A program made the position numbers and the translations under genes. This document shows, one piece after another, positions 1-9,093 of a DNA stretch of 64,000 nt. The notes under the pieces are model-generated. The model was not told where the DNA came from. It did no database searches and worked only from the letters and a program-made list of their open reading frames with translations. The number at the start of each line of letters is the position of its first letter. Position 1 is the first letter of the stretch. Location of the stretch: the NCBI RefSeq assembly GCF_003367475.1, contig NZ_QRHA01000001.1:434001-498000 (forward strand), given 5' to 3'. This DNA comes from Alteromonas aestuariivivens. Its GTDB lineage: Bacteria; Pseudomonadota; Gammaproteobacteria; Enterobacterales; Alteromonadaceae.

Positions 1-936
1 GTCGGTCTGGATAACATCAATGACTATTATGATGTAAACCTGAAGTTTGCCCGTCTGAAGAAACTTGAATCCAGCCCATCTGCTGCCAATTTCAGCTTTG
101 TGAAAATGGGTGTGGAGGATCGCAGCGGGATGGCTGATTTGTTTGAAACCCATCAGTTTGATCGGGTGGTGCATCTTGCCGCCCAGGCCGGGGTTCGTTA
201 TTCGCTGGAAAATCCACACGCTTACGTTGACGCCAATCTGGTCGGTTTTATGAATATTCTGGAGGGGTGCCGCCACAACAAGGTAGGCCACCTGGTGTAC
301 GCGTCTTCCAGTTCGGTTTATGGCGCTAACGAAATCATGCCTTTCTCCGAACAGCATAATGTGGACCACCCGGTTAGCCTTTATGCTGCATCCAAAAAGG
401 CCAATGAACTCATGGCTCATACCTATAGCCATTTGTATCAGCTGCCCACAACCGGGTTACGCTTTTTCACCGTATATGGCCCCTGGGGGCGCCCGGACAT
501 GGCCTTGTTCAAGTTCACCAAGGCCATTCTCGAAGGCGATAAAATCAGTGTGTATAACTATGGCAATCACCATCGTGATTTCACCTACATTGATGACATT
601 GTCGAGGGAGTGGTACGTAGTCTTGATTCAGTTGCCCAGAGCAATCCACAGTGGTCCGGTAAACAGCCTGACCCGTCCTCCAGCAGAGCTCCGTGGAAGG
701 TTTACAATATTGGCGCTCAGACTCCTGTCCACCTGCTGAAATTTATTGAAACCCTGGAAACGGCCTTGGGTATGGAAGCGCAGAAGGAATTGCTGCCTAT
801 GCAGCCCGGGGATGTACCGGATACCTACGCCAGTGTTGAAGCACTGGTGCAGGACACTGGCTATCGCCCAACTACTTCAATTGAAACCGGCATACAGGCA
901 TTCGTTGACTGGTATCGCGCGTTTTACAAGGTGTGA
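1..936 (+). CDS. UDP-glucuronate 4-epimerase-like NAD-dependent sugar epimerase, 5' end cut by window
   Basis: The reading frame is open from base 1, so the gene begins before the window; 311 residues are visible. About 25 N-terminal residues, including the GxxGxxG NAD-binding turn, would be missing if it has the usual ~335. Seen: an N-terminal stretch with DNINDYYD typical of UDP-glucuronate epimerases, HLAAQAGVRYS, the serine-rich ASSSSVYG substrate loop, the catalytic YxxxK as YAASKKANE, and RFFTVYGPWGRPDMA. Family knowledge: short-chain dehydrogenase/reductase epimerases that interconvert UDP-glucuronate and UDP-galacturonate for surface polysaccharide. The exact sugar is inferred. It converges on glcB across a strong hairpin. 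Confidence 0.88.
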   Translation, partial: VGLDNINDYYDVNLKFARLKKLESSPSAANFSFVKMGVEDRSGMADLFETHQFDRVVHLAAQAGVRYSLENPHAYVDANLVGFMNILEGCRHNKVGHLVYASSSSVYGANEIMPFSEQHNVDHPVSLYAASKKANELMAHTYSHLYQLPTTGLRFFTVYGPWGRPDMALFKFTKAILEGDKISVYNYGNHHRDFTYIDDIVEGVVRSLDSVAQSNPQWSGKQPDPSSSRAPWKVYNIGAQTPVHLLKFIETLETALGMEAQKELLPMQPGDVPDTYASVEALVQDTGYRPTTSIETGIQAFVDWYRAFYKV

Positions 937-944
937 TTATCAAT

Positions 945-978
945 CAGGCTGTGGCCAGAATAGCGGGGCCACAGCCTG
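945..978. terminator. bidirectional hairpin between epimerase and glcB
   Basis: A perfect 12-bp inverted repeat (CAGGCTGTGGCC, 945-956, with GGCCACAGCCTG, 967-978) and a 10-base loop lie between two convergent genes. No long T tract follows on either strand, so termination strength is uncertain, but position and stem perfection argue for a shared terminator. Confidence 0.6.
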
Positions 979-987
979 GATTGTCTC

Positions 988-3174
988 TCAGTTGTTACCT
1001 GTCAGGTGTGCTTTCATTTCCCGTCGACGGGCGTGCAGCAAGGGTTCTGTGTATCCGTTGGGTTGTTCCTGGCCCAGCAGGATCAAATCCCTGGCAGCCT
1101 GAAAACCAATCGACTCATTCAGTTCCGGCCCCATAGGAATGTAGTCACTGTCACCTTCATTTTGTTTATCAACCAGCAGTGCCATGCGCTCCAGCGACTC
1201 TTCGACCTGTTGTTGCGACAACAACCCGTGGGCCAGCCAGTTTGCGATATGCTGGGAAGAAATCCTCAGCGTTGCCCTGTCTTCCATAAGCCCGACGTTG
1301 TTGATGTCCGGCACCTTTGAACAGCCGACTCCCTGGTGAACCCAACGCACAACGTACCCCAGTATGCCCTGGACATTGTTGTCCAGTTCCCGCTGGATCT
1401 GTGCACCGGAGAGGGCAGAGGGGTTACTGAGCAACGGTATTTTCAGGATGTCCTCAAGACCATCGTACATTGGGTCCAATTTCTTCTGTACGTCAAATAC
1501 GTCGACCTGATGATAGTGCAGGGCATGCAGTGTCGCCGCTGTAGGTGAGGGCACCCAGGCCGTACTGGCGCCAGCATTGGGGTGTGCGAGTTTGCTTTGC
1601 ATCATATTGGCCATCTGGTCGGGGATTGGCCACATGCCTTTGCCTATCTGAGCCTTGCCGCTCAACCCGCATTTAAGCCCGGTGGCCACATTGGCTTTTT
1701 CGTACGCAAGTAACCAGGGCAAAGATTTCAAATCGGCTTTGCAGGCAAATGGCCCTGCCAGCATAGAGGTGTGGATTTCATCACCGGTGCGGTCCAGAAA
1801 TCCGGTGTTGATGAACACAACGCGGCTCTTTGCCGCCTCGATACAGGCCTTGAGATTGACGCTGGTGCGCCGCTCTTCATCCATTATCCCCATCTTGAGA
1901 GTATTGGCCGGTACGTCAATCAAACGTTCAATTCGGTCGAACAGGGCATTGGCAAAGGCCACTTCCTGCGGACCGTGCATCTTGGGTTTGACGATGTAGA
2001 TGCTGCCTTTGAGGGAATTTTTTACTCTGCTGTTGCCAAGCAGGTCGTGCTTGCCAATTAATGCAGTGATCACTCCATCCATGATGCCTTCAGGGACAGG
2101 GTTACCGTCATACAGTATGGCGTCGCTGTGCATAAGGTGGCCGACGTTGCGCACAAACATCAGGCTGCGGCCAGGCAAAACGAGCTTGTCTTCCGGATTT
2201 CCTGGCTGGCTTGGCGTGTAATGCCGATCATCATTCATCTTGCGGATGATTGTCCTGCCATTTTTTTCCATTTCAAGTTGCAGGTGACCTTTCATCAGGC
2301 CAAGCCAATTTTGGTAAACCAGTGTTTTGTCCTCGGCATCCACGGCGGCAACCGAGTCTTCACAATCCATGATCGTGGTCAGAGCCGCTTCCACAATGAT
2401 GTCTTTGATGCCTGCGGGATCACTTTTACCAATCGGATGAGAAGCATCGAGCTGAATTTCGAAATGCAGGCCATTGTGGATGAAGAGCAGGGTGTGGGGA
2501 TTCTCCCTGTCTCCCTGATACCCGAGCCATTGGCTGGGGTTTACCAGTTCAGTGTGTGCAGAGTCGTCCAGTACTATACGAATTGCATTATCTGTAATCT
2601 GGTAGGCAGTAGAATTTACGTGGCTGCCCTGTTTTAGGGGAAGCAGGGTATCAAGCCAGGTTCTGGCTGCCTGGATAACCTTCTGGCCTCGTGCCGGGTT
2701 ATAGCCGTTTCCGGCTTCAGCTCCGTTGTCATCGCCAATAAGGTCGGTGCCATACAATGCATCGTAGAGACTACCCCACCGGGCGTTAACCGCGTTGAGT
2801 GCGTAGCGGGCATTATTGATGGGAACCACAAGCTGGGGGCCGGCCATGCGGGCAATTTCGGCGTCTACCCCGGTTGTAGTGATTTGTACGTCATCCGGTT
2901 GCTCAGTCAGGTAGCCAATCTTTTTTAGAAAGTCGTGGTAAATTTGCCCTGAGACCGGATGCCCCTCCCGGTGGTAGTCATCTATCCGCTGCTGAAGGTC
3001 ATCCCGGCGGGTCAGCAATGCCCGGTTTGGCTCCACAAAATCGCCGAGGAGGGATTCAAAACCCCGCCAGAATACCGCGGGCTCGATTTCGCTACCTGGT
3101 AACGCTTGCTGATTAAGAAACTGGTCGAGAATTTCCGCAACCAGTAACTTTCCTCTATTAATGTATCCTTGCAT
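988..3174 (-). CDS. glcB: malate synthase G
   Basis: 728 residues, close to the ~723 of E. coli GlcB. It condenses glyoxylate with acetyl-CoA to malate, the second step of the glyoxylate shunt, in the cytoplasm. Seen: the MDCEDSVAAVDAEDK block, GMWPIPDQMANMM, a HALHYH motif and the C-terminal MEDRATLRISSQ segment that carries the catalytic Asp in this family. The ATG at 3174 is preceded by GAGG at suitable spacing. It lies downstream of a LysR gene and of aceA on the same strand, so both shunt enzymes and a candidate regulator are clustered. Confidence 0.96.
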   Translation of the reverse strand: MQGYINRGKLLVAEILDQFLNQQALPGSEIEPAVFWRGFESLLGDFVEPNRALLTRRDDLQQRIDDYHREGHPVSGQIYHDFLKKIGYLTEQPDDVQITTTGVDAEIARMAGPQLVVPINNARYALNAVNARWGSLYDALYGTDLIGDDNGAEAGNGYNPARGQKVIQAARTWLDTLLPLKQGSHVNSTAYQITDNAIRIVLDDSAHTELVNPSQWLGYQGDRENPHTLLFIHNGLHFEIQLDASHPIGKSDPAGIKDIIVEAALTTIMDCEDSVAAVDAEDKTLVYQNWLGLMKGHLQLEMEKNGRTIIRKMNDDRHYTPSQPGNPEDKLVLPGRSLMFVRNVGHLMHSDAILYDGNPVPEGIMDGVITALIGKHDLLGNSRVKNSLKGSIYIVKPKMHGPQEVAFANALFDRIERLIDVPANTLKMGIMDEERRTSVNLKACIEAAKSRVVFINTGFLDRTGDEIHTSMLAGPFACKADLKSLPWLLAYEKANVATGLKCGLSGKAQIGKGMWPIPDQMANMMQSKLAHPNAGASTAWVPSPTAATLHALHYHQVDVFDVQKKLDPMYDGLEDILKIPLLSNPSALSGAQIQRELDNNVQGILGYVVRWVHQGVGCSKVPDINNVGLMEDRATLRISSQHIANWLAHGLLSQQQVEESLERMALLVDKQNEGDSDYIPMGPELNESIGFQAARDLILLGQEQPNGYTEPLLHARRREMKAHLTGNN

Positions 3175-3234
3175 GTTAACCTCTATGCTGGCGTATTTAA
3201 TTCCAGTGTAGAGACAGTTCTGGCGTATTTTTAA

Positions 3235-3260
3235 TTTATGGTTTCTATCTCTGCCATAAA
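3235..3260. promoter_or_regulatory. inverted repeat upstream of glcB, possible operator
   Basis: TTTATGG (3235-3241) and CCATAAA (3254-3260) form a 7-bp inverted repeat separated by 12 bases, in the 107-bp gap between the LysR stop and the glcB start. A dyad of this kind could be a LysR-type site or part of a promoter. The assignment is inference from position only. Confidence 0.3.
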
Positions 3261-3281
3261 TATTGCGAATGGTTAAGGGGG

Positions 3282-4226
3282 TTAGTCTGTTGCGGACTCT
3301 TCAGCTACTTCCGCGATGAGTCGACGCAGCCATATGTGGCCGGCATCATGGTGAAGTAGCGCGCTCCAGGCCATTTTCAGAGCGATGGGGGGAATATCAA
3401 AGGGCGGCTCTTTTACCACTACACCGGGATCATCCTTGAAGATCCGGGCAGCACGGCTGGGCAGGGTGGCAATCAGGTTCTGGGTTTTTGCAATCTGCAG
3501 TGCAGCGTGATAGTGGCGGGTGAACACCCGGATGTCCCGTTGCTTGCCCAGCTTGGTCAGTTCCGCATCTACCCAGCCCAGCTTCTGTACTTCATTCGGG
3601 TCAATCCCCACCCCGACACCAAAACCGGTCTTGCTGACCCAGATATGCTGTGCACTGAGGTAGCCTTCCAGGTCCCAGTTTTCCGCCAATGGGTGACTTG
3701 CGCTCATTACGCAGCTAAAGGTGTCGTACCAAATGACTTTCTGATGAAACGATAACGGTAATTCATCAAATCGGTTAATGGCCATATCGACCTTACCTTG
3801 CTCTACGTCGTGAAAGGTAACGTCGCTTGGCGTGATCAGATCCAGGGTAATATTGGGTGCCAGCCGGGCTAACTTGCCGAGCAGTTCCAGCAGCAGGGTA
3901 CTTTCTGCGTAATCACTGGTCATGATACGAAAGGTTCGGTTGCTGGTGGCCGGTTCGAAGTCGGTTTCCGGTTGGATGGAGCTTTCCAGTTTACTGAGGA
4001 CGTCCCGGATCACAGGTTGTAATTCCAGTGCCCGCTTGGTTGGCGTCATGCCGTCACTGGTGCGCACCAGCAGAGGGTCCTTAAACAAATCCCGCAGTCT
4101 CTTAAGTCCGTTACTCATGGCTGGCTGGGTAATGCTTAACTGGTTGGCGGCCCTTGTTACGCTGCCTTCCCTGAGCAGTACATCCAGGTATACCAGCAGG
4201 TTAAGGTCCACCTTTGCGATATTCAT
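3282..4226 (-). CDS. LysR-family transcriptional regulator
   Basis: 314 residues. The N-terminal winged helix-turn-helix (about residues 1-65) reads DLNLLVYLDVLLREGSVTRA then ITQPAMSNGLKRLRDLF, a standard LysR DNA-binding domain. The rest is the periplasmic-binding-like effector domain. It lies between aceA and glcB, all on the minus strand, so control of the glyoxylate shunt is the natural guess. The effector is unknown, and the domain also resembles NodD/SyrM-like LysR proteins. No strong ribosome-binding site precedes ATG 4226, but the start matches the usual LysR N-terminus. Confidence 0.9.
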   Translation of the reverse strand: MNIAKVDLNLLVYLDVLLREGSVTRAANQLSITQPAMSNGLKRLRDLFKDPLLVRTSDGMTPTKRALELQPVIRDVLSKLESSIQPETDFEPATSNRTFRIMTSDYAESTLLLELLGKLARLAPNITLDLITPSDVTFHDVEQGKVDMAINRFDELPLSFHQKVIWYDTFSCVMSASHPLAENWDLEGYLSAQHIWVSKTGFGVGVGIDPNEVQKLGWVDAELTKLGKQRDIRVFTRHYHAALQIAKTQNLIATLPSRAARIFKDDPGVVVKEPPFDIPPIALKMAWSALLHHDAGHIWLRRLIAEVAEESATD

Positions 4227-4479
4227 TTGTTTAATGCCCTAAATAATGATTATTGAGTTTGTCTATTGTACCGGTGAAATGACTCACAGTCAGATAGGCC
4301 TTTAGTGTTAGGTTTATCTCATCTGAAGAGGTCAGAAGACGGTAGTTACCTACAACATACAGGAAATTAGGTGAAGGTGAAGCAAAACCGCAGCCGGATT
4401 TGTTCCACGTTGCCAATAAATAGTGTGAATAATTGGCAGGCAATGGTAACCAATGAAGTCTGACGTTAAGAAAGTCTGA

Positions 4480-4503
4480 CAAAAAAGGCTCCACGAGGGA
4501 GCC
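4480..4503 (-). terminator. rho-independent terminator of aceA
   Basis: Reading on the minus strand, GGCTCC-loop-GGAGCC (4503 to 4487) is followed by six T residues (complement of 4481-4486). It sits 22 bases after the aceA stop. The remaining part of 4227-4479 up to the LysR start shows no gene I can support. Confidence 0.82.
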
Positions 4504-4525
4504 AAAGTGCTTCAGAGGGGTAAAG

Positions 4526-6121
4526 TTACAGGTTGAACTGGTTCATGGTATTGTCTTCACCGGCTGCTTTTAAAGCGCCTTCGCCAGAGAAGTATTCCTT
4601 GTGGGTATCGCCCAGATCCGATCCCGCCATCGCCTGGTGTTTGACACAGGCCAGCCCGCGGCGGATTTCCTGGCGCTGAACACCGTGCACATAGGCCAGC
4701 ATGCCTTCCTTGCCAAAATAATCTTTGGCCAGCGTGTCGGTAGACAATGCTGCGGTGTGATAGGTGGGCAGTGTGATCAGGTGGTGGAATATACCGGCTT
4801 CGCGGGCAGCGTCGCGCTGGAATGATCGGATTTTGTCGTCCGCTGCAATTGCCAGTTCAGATTCATCATACTGGGCTGACATGAGGTTGGCGCGCTCGTA
4901 ACCGGTCAGGTCGCGGCCTTCTTCCTGCCAGAGATCGAAAACCTGCTGACGGAAGTTCAGCGTCCAGTTGAAGGATGGAGAATTGTTGTATACCAGTTTG
5001 GCATCCGGTACCACCTTGCGAATGGCCCGAACCATGTCACCAATCTGGCCCACATGCGGCTTCTCTGTTTCTATCCACAGCAGGTCTGCACCGTGCTTCA
5101 GTGAAGTGATGCAATCCAGAACTACGCGGTCAAACCCGGTACCGGCTTTGAATTTAAACAATCCGTTGGGCAAACGGACCGGTTTGGCGAGTTGGCCGTT
5201 CAGTTTAAGAATCATGTCGCCTTCGTTGATGTCGGAAAGTGACGTTACCGGGCTGGTTTCCAGGAAGGCATTGTATTGTGAGGCCAGATCTCCTTCCTGG
5301 GTGGAAACCGGAATTTTCTGAGTCAGCCCGGCACCCAGTGAATCGGTGCGCGCTACTATTACACCGTCATCAACGCCCAGTTCCAGGAAGGCGTATCGGA
5401 CGGCGTTGATTTTGGAGAGAAAATCTTCGTGGGGTACGGTAACCTTGCCGTCCTGATGTCCGCATTGCTTGGCGTCGGAAACCTGATTTTCAATCTGGAT
5501 GCAGCATGCTCCGGCTTCGATCATTTTTTTGGCCAGCAGGTAGGTGGCTTCCTCGTTGCCAAATCCGGCATCAATGTCGGCAATTATGGGTACGACATGA
5601 GTTTGAAAGTTGTCGATTTGAGCCTGGATGGCAGCAACATCCCCTCCGTTTGCTTTGGCCGCATCCAGTTGTTTGAACAGGTCGCCGAGTTCCCTGGCAT
5701 CGGCTTGGCGCAAAAAGGTGTACAACTCTTCAATCAGGGCTGGGACTGAGGTTTTTTCGTGCATTGACTGGTCCGGTAACGGGCCAAACTCGGATCTCAG
5801 AGCGGCAACCATCCAGCCGGAAAGGTACAGGTAACGTTTATCAGTCGTTCCCTGATGTTTCTTTACAGAGAGCATTTTCTGTTGCCCGATAAAACCATGC
5901 CAGCATCCCAGAGACTGGGTGTACTGGCTGCTGTCTGCATCATATTCCGCCATATCCCTGCGCATAATTGCCGCAGTATAGCGGGCGATATCCAGACCGG
6001 TTTTGAAGCGGTTTTGCGCCTTCATTCGGGCAACATAGTCTGGATTAATCCCATCCCAGGTTCCGTCTTTGGCCGCTTTGAGGGTGGCAATGGTGTCAAT
6101 GTCCTGCTGGTAGTTTGACAT
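4526..6121 (-). CDS. aceA: isocitrate lyase
   Basis: 531 residues from ATG 6121, which has GGAG eight bases upstream. The frame extends 16 codons further but without a ribosome-binding site. It cleaves isocitrate to succinate and glyoxylate. Seen: the signature KQCGH at residues 218-222 with the catalytic Cys, ADIDAGFGN near 181-189, and WIETEKPHVGQI. The length and signature match the long Pseudomonas-type lyase rather than the ~434-residue E. coli type. The gene has its own terminator, and the LysR gene and glcB follow on the same strand. Confidence 0.96.
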   Translation of the reverse strand: MSNYQQDIDTIATLKAAKDGTWDGINPDYVARMKAQNRFKTGLDIARYTAAIMRRDMAEYDADSSQYTQSLGCWHGFIGQQKMLSVKKHQGTTDKRYLYLSGWMVAALRSEFGPLPDQSMHEKTSVPALIEELYTFLRQADARELGDLFKQLDAAKANGGDVAAIQAQIDNFQTHVVPIIADIDAGFGNEEATYLLAKKMIEAGACCIQIENQVSDAKQCGHQDGKVTVPHEDFLSKINAVRYAFLELGVDDGVIVARTDSLGAGLTQKIPVSTQEGDLASQYNAFLETSPVTSLSDINEGDMILKLNGQLAKPVRLPNGLFKFKAGTGFDRVVLDCITSLKHGADLLWIETEKPHVGQIGDMVRAIRKVVPDAKLVYNNSPSFNWTLNFRQQVFDLWQEEGRDLTGYERANLMSAQYDESELAIAADDKIRSFQRDAAREAGIFHHLITLPTYHTAALSTDTLAKDYFGKEGMLAYVHGVQRQEIRRGLACVKHQAMAGSDLGDTHKEYFSGEGALKAAGEDNTMNQFNL

Positions 6122-6560
6122 GAGCGATCTCCGGTTTTTCAGTTGTGTAGGGTATTGTTCGACAGTCATTGTCGTCCGGTTTCATCTCATAGTAGGCGTG
6201 CGAGTAAAATAACGTAAATATATAATCATGTATCCGTAGCATAGTTTTGGTGAATGTTTGTTTTGGTGGGATAATGACCGCAGTGGCAACTTGGGCGGGC
6301 CAATCCAGCTCTGTAGCTATTGTCTGAATTGAAGATTTGGGACGGGAATGGGCAGGCCGAAAACTAGGGCGACTTATTGTAACGGGGCTGATTGTTATCA
6401 GCATCCGCCAAGGCCCAATATAGTTTCAGTGAATGTCTGGTGTAATCTGCTCTATTCGGTAAAAGCCGAAACAGAATCTTTCGGCTTTTTCTGGCATTTA
6501 ACTTTGAGCCAGCCAGAACACTGCTTTACACTATGTTAATTGAAAATCAGGGATGTAATT
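6122..6560. other. 439-bp intergenic region between aceA and the phosphatase gene
   Basis: Divergent promoter region. Apart from the hairpin at 6461-6490 and the ribosome-binding sites I see no protein gene. No Pho box (direct CTGTCA-type repeats) is visible before the phosphatase gene. The stretch 6250-6460 is unassigned and precedes a terminator-like hairpin on the plus strand, so a small transcript is possible. Confidence 0.4.
6461..6490 (+). terminator. terminator-like hairpin upstream of the phosphatase gene
   Basis: AAAAGCCGAAA (6461-6471) pairs perfectly with TTTCGGCTTTT (6479-6489) around a 7-base loop, and the plus strand ends in a T run. No plus-strand gene precedes it for more than 300 bases, so it may end a small RNA or act as a leader attenuator for the phosphatase gene 71 bases later. 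Confidence 0.6.
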
Positions 6561-7970
6561 ATGAAACTCAGAATTACCCTTTCGGCGCTCATTGGCGCTG
6601 CGCTTATTCAGGGGTGCGTGTCGCCTGAGGTTGCCTCGACGGGTCAACCAGAACAGCCCCAAAAGCCAAAGAACATCATAATGGTAGTTGCAGACGGAAT
6701 GGGGCCTGCTTACACCACTGCGTACCGCAATTACATGGACGATCCGGGTACAGAACAGGTTGAACTGGTGGTACTGGACAGAATGCTGGTGGGCAATGCT
6801 TCCACTTATCCGGCCAATGTGTCCGGTTATGTCACGGATTCTGCTGCTGCGGCGACGGCTTTGGCAAGTGGAGTGAAGTCCTACAACGGTGCGATTGGCG
6901 TGGATGAGAACAAGGTGGCGGTTGAGTCGGTTTTGCAACGCGCAAAAGCTTTGGGTATGCGCACCGGCGTCGCCGTTACGTCGCAAATTAATCACGCAAC
7001 TCCGGCCGCCTATCTGGCGCATAACGAAAGCCGTAAAAATTATAATGAAATTGCTGACAGCTATTACGACGACAAGGTAAATGGCGAATTTGTTGCGGAT
7101 GTGATGCTGGGAGGAGGAACATCCTATTTTGAGCGGGAGGACAGGGATATTGTCGCCCAGTTCATTGATGCTGGCTATGAGTACGTTGATACCTACAATA
7201 AGCTGGCTACTCTTCCGGCCGGGTCGAAAGTACTGGGCCTTTTCGCGCCCGTAGGATTGCCTCCGGTGCTGGATGATTCCCGCAAGAATCGTCTCGCTTA
7301 TCTAACCGAACACGCCATCAGGCATCTTGAAAATGAACGTGGTTTCTTTTTGTTGGTCGAAGCCAGCCAGGTAGACTGGGCGGGTCATGACAATGACATT
7401 GGCTCAGCCATGGCGGAAATGCACGATTTGGCCCTGGCAATGGAATACCTTAAAGATTATGTCAGCCAGAACCCGGATACACTGGTATTGCTGACTGCCG
7501 ATCATAGCACCGGGGGCCTGACCGTTGGTGCCAATGGGGTTTATGAGTGGCGGCCACAGTACCTTCGTGGGCTGAAAGGGTCGGCTGTAGCCATCGCTAC
7601 TGAACTTGTCAATCAGTCACAACCGGCGGTTTATCTGGCAAACCAGCTGGGATTTGAACTGACGGACGAAGAGCGGCAGCTATCGGTTGAGCTTGCGGCA
7701 CAGAAGGATGTAAAGGCGGCACATAAGGCAATAAAGACCCTGCTGGATACCCGTACCAATACGGGGTGGACGACCGGTGGCCATACTGGTGTAGACGTGG
7801 AAGTGTTTGCAGTTGGCGCGGGTAGCAGCCAGTTTGCCGGCCAGTTGGATAATACCGATATTGCCAAGCGCATTTTTACGTTGCTTCAGGGGGCGTCACC
7901 AGGCGCTTTATCAGAGCCTGTTAACGGCAGTAGGGATTGCGACTTTAAATCAGACTGGCATTGTCAGTAG
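6561..7970 (+). CDS. alkaline phosphatase (PhoA family), predicted lipoprotein
   Basis: 469 residues from ATG 6561 (AGGGA upstream). It hydrolyses phosphate monoesters outside the cytoplasm. The N-terminus is a lipoprotein signal, LIQGC, with the lipidated Cys at residue 19. Seen: MVVADGMG with metal-binding Asp near 45, TDSAAAATA with the nucleophile Ser at about 94, a TADHSTGG metal site, and HTGVDVEVFAVG near the C-terminus. These are the classical alkaline phosphatase sites in order. Family members are often soluble periplasmic enzymes, so the lipid anchor is noteworthy. The gene stands alone, convergent with the lipocalin-like lipoprotein gene. Confidence 0.92.
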   Translation: MKLRITLSALIGAALIQGCVSPEVASTGQPEQPQKPKNIIMVVADGMGPAYTTAYRNYMDDPGTEQVELVVLDRMLVGNASTYPANVSGYVTDSAAAATALASGVKSYNGAIGVDENKVAVESVLQRAKALGMRTGVAVTSQINHATPAAYLAHNESRKNYNEIADSYYDDKVNGEFVADVMLGGGTSYFEREDRDIVAQFIDAGYEYVDTYNKLATLPAGSKVLGLFAPVGLPPVLDDSRKNRLAYLTEHAIRHLENERGFFLLVEASQVDWAGHDNDIGSAMAEMHDLALAMEYLKDYVSQNPDTLVLLTADHSTGGLTVGANGVYEWRPQYLRGLKGSAVAIATELVNQSQPAVYLANQLGFELTDEERQLSVELAAQKDVKAAHKAIKTLLDTRTNTGWTTGGHTGVDVEVFAVGAGSSQFAGQLDNTDIAKRIFTLLQGASPGALSEPVNGSRDCDFKSDWHCQ

Positions 7971-8031
7971 CACATCCCGATTCATGCAGTGAACCGCTGG
8001 GGCAGGTGGAATGCATGAGGCAATAGGTTTT

Positions 8032-9093
8032 TCAGTATCCGGTTAATTCCATAAACCCCTGCCCGCTGTGGCTTCCGGATACTGATATTGCGCCCTCATA
8101 ATACGGATAAACCCCTTCATTCCACTGGTTCTTCTTAAACCTGACAAGTTCGACGTCAATATCTTTTTCGACAACCTTCAGACGCCAGCGTGTGGGAAGA
8201 CGTTTGTTATTGACCTGTTCAAATTCCTTGGGGGTAAGCTGCAGTGATTGTTGATCCAGTTTTAGTACAGTTCCATCAGGTGTGATCAGAGTGCCGCTCA
8301 GGTGGGCATTGGTGTCATCCATACGCATACGAAACGCCATCAGCTTTGCGCCGTTATCCAGGTGCAGGGAAAACCAGTCCCAGCCATTTGCACCGGCCTG
8401 CATCAGATGCGATGTCCACTCGTGATCATACCAACCCGGCCCATTTACCTGGTGGGTTTGCCCGTGAAGATTGATTTGCCCGCTAAGCTGTAAAAAAGGC
8501 TGGCTGTAGTAATAGGAACGTAATTTTCCGTTTGCAGATTTTTCACTGTAACCGCTGTTTCCATGCAGGATGTAATTGCCTTGCGTGATCAACCTTGCAC
8601 GGAATTTCACTGAGTCTGATAGCGTGACTGTGAGCGTAGCCGGAAAAGGGGTTTCAGGCAGGTCACTCACCCAGTTCCAGTCGTCGACAAACAGTGTAAA
8701 TGGGTTTTGGGTTTGCCCGGCATTGCCAACTGCCCCTCTTGCCAGCCGCTGTTCAAACCAGTGCTCATCCCGATTATGCAGCGAGACATGAGCCATCCAG
8801 ATTTGATCATCACTCCAGTTGGAATTGCGCTGTGTGGGGTTTCGAAAACGAAATAGTGTGAATTGCAGAGCGAACAACTGACCAGACTCATTTTCCAGGT
8901 TGGCAGTCAGGTACCACCATTCAAGTCTGTAGTCTGGATGAGCCGCGTGATCCTGCGGCAGTTGCAGTGGACGGTTGAGAGTAACCTGAGCGTAATCATA
9001 CGACCGTATGGGTGAGTTTTCTGGTGGTGGACTATCAGCCGGTTTGCAGCTGAACATAAACAGGCAAAGCAGTATAACTGCATGATTTTTCAT
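8032..9093 (-). CDS. AttH/CrtC-like lipocalin-domain lipoprotein
   Basis: 353 residues with a lipoprotein-type N-terminus (hydrophobic stretch then FMFSC, Cys near 16). The body has the AttH/hydroxyneurosporene-synthase-like pattern: RLEWWYLTANLEN, QLFALQFTLFRF, WMAHVSLHN, and GPGWYDHEWTSHLM. Family knowledge: these beta-barrel proteins are encoded beside AttEFG-type ABC exporters, and their role is unsettled. The start codon overlaps the permease stop by one base, implying translational coupling and a shared function. It is probably the extracytoplasmic partner of the transporter. No enzymatic activity is claimed. Confidence 0.82.
   Translation of the reverse strand: MKNHAVILLCLFMFSCKPADSPPPENSPIRSYDYAQVTLNRPLQLPQDHAAHPDYRLEWWYLTANLENESGQLFALQFTLFRFRNPTQRNSNWSDDQIWMAHVSLHNRDEHWFEQRLARGAVGNAGQTQNPFTLFVDDWNWVSDLPETPFPATLTVTLSDSVKFRARLITQGNYILHGNSGYSEKSANGKLRSYYYSQPFLQLSGQINLHGQTHQVNGPGWYDHEWTSHLMQAGANGWDWFSLHLDNGAKLMAFRMRMDDTNAHLSGTLITPDGTVLKLDQQSLQLTPKEFEQVNNKRLPTRWRLKVVEKDIDVELVRFKKNQWNEGVYPYYEGAISVSGSHSGQGFMELTGY

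Noticed and set aside
4231-4494. 87-codon open frame between the LysR gene and aceA on the minus strand
   Set aside because: No ribosome-binding site, no family features and it runs into the aceA terminator; the composition looks non-coding.
6491-6560. Pho box before the phosphatase gene
   Set aside because: No pair of CTGTCA-like repeats at the proper spacing was found.
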